Shown here: positions 4,791 through 5,023 of the stretch, one piece after another
How positions within the stretch are numbered: position 1 is the stretch's first letter
Layout: every line of letters starts with the position of its first letter
NCBI GenBank assembly: GCA_013693795.1
Contig: CP059258.1
Span: 2,676,441 to 2,681,463 of the forward strand
Source of the DNA: Anaerolineae bacterium
GTDB taxonomy: Bacteria; Chloroflexota; Anaerolineae; SSC4; Amarolineaceae
Length of the DNA stretch: 5,023 bases
Direction: 5' to 3'
Made by a program: the position numbers and the translations under genes
The notes under the pieces: model-generated
Database searches by the model: none
What the model was told of the DNA's origin: nothing
Seen by the model: the letters and a program-made list of their open reading frames with translations, nothing else

Positions 4791-5023
4791 GTGACACCTT
4801 CGATCGTCGATCCACTGTCTGCCATCCCACCCCGGCGGCCAAACGGCTGGCGCTGCATGTCACGCCAGCGGCCGTGCGCGCTGCGCCAGGGTCACCCTGG
4901 CTGTTCGATCAGGCGATCGTCCAGCAGCGCGGCGAGGGTCGCCCCGGCGACCTGGCCGTGGTCTTCGGCGAGCGCCGGCAGTTCGTGGCGATCGGTCTGT
5001 ACGATCCAACCTCGCCGCTGCGT
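4791..5023 (+). CDS. 5' part of RlmI-like class I SAM-dependent 23S rRNA (cytosine) methyltransferase, frameshifted and partial
   Basis: The start is GTG 4791, with AGGAG 5 bases upstream. Frame 3 gives a short leader (TPSIVDPLSAIPPRRP). A missing base near 4834-4841 then moves the reading to frame 2: KRLALHVTPAAVRA, and from 4898 WLFDQAIVQQRGEG, RPGDLAVVFGERRQFVAIG and LYDPTSPLR to the window edge. Between 4880 and 4897 frame 3 gives LRQGHP, so the repaired core reads ALRQGHPWLFDQAIV. The 'R-GHPW-F---I' motif, then a GD-(V/I) strand and an 'A-G-YDP-S-LR' strand, is the N-terminal PUA RNA-binding domain of the RlmI/YccW family, which methylates 23S rRNA. The catalytic SAM domain lies beyond the window. 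The gene is separated from the TPR gene by about 140 bases. At least three indels occur in this short stretch of a normally conserved gene, which points to sequence error. Confidence 0.75.
   Translation, partial: MTPSIVDPLSAIPPRRPNGWRCMSRQRPCALRQGHPGCSIRRSSSSAARVAPATWPWSSASAGSSWRSVCTIQPRRC

Overview
High-GC bacterial chromosomal DNA. The style fits a Chloroflexota (Anaerolineae-like) genome: GC-rich codons, a C-terminal epimerase fragment of a familiar type, and a very long membrane-anchored TPR protein. That placement comes from protein character only and is an inference.

Layout from left to right. (1) 1-216: 3' end of an extended short-chain dehydrogenase/epimerase-like gene. (2) 217-1063: no intact gene. 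It holds a small hairpin after the stop, a 33-bp near-perfect palindrome (267-299), the degenerate 3' two-thirds of a DDE transposase (300-868) and a second palindrome (945-968). The two palindromes are made of four copies of one 12-mer and bracket the transposase remnant, so the block looks like a decayed insertion sequence. (3) 1064-1195: a possible 43-codon ORF with a good Shine-Dalgarno sequence, ending in an ATGA overlap. (4) 1211-4649: one large gene of about 1,150 residues. It encodes a Pro/Thr-rich cytoplasmic tail, three membrane segments, a small globular region and roughly 20 or more TPR repeats that should lie outside the membrane. It is broken by about a dozen frameshifts, so it appears as a chain of overlapping ORFs. 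(5) 4650-4790: short gap with a possible minus-strand coding remnant and a clear ribosome binding site. (6) 4791-5023: 5' end of an RlmI-like 23S rRNA methyltransferase gene (PUA domain), also frameshifted.

The most important reading point is that indels hit both the TPR gene and the unrelated methyltransferase gene. Many are single missing bases in or next to GC-rich runs, and the protein on each side stays well conserved. This looks more like uncorrected sequencing or assembly error than biological decay, although decay of the TPR gene cannot be excluded from the sequence alone. The transposase, in contrast, lacks its N-terminus and is probably truly defective.

I see no CRISPR array, tRNA, rRNA, defence system or biosynthetic cluster. 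The complete and partial genes show no obvious shared pathway.
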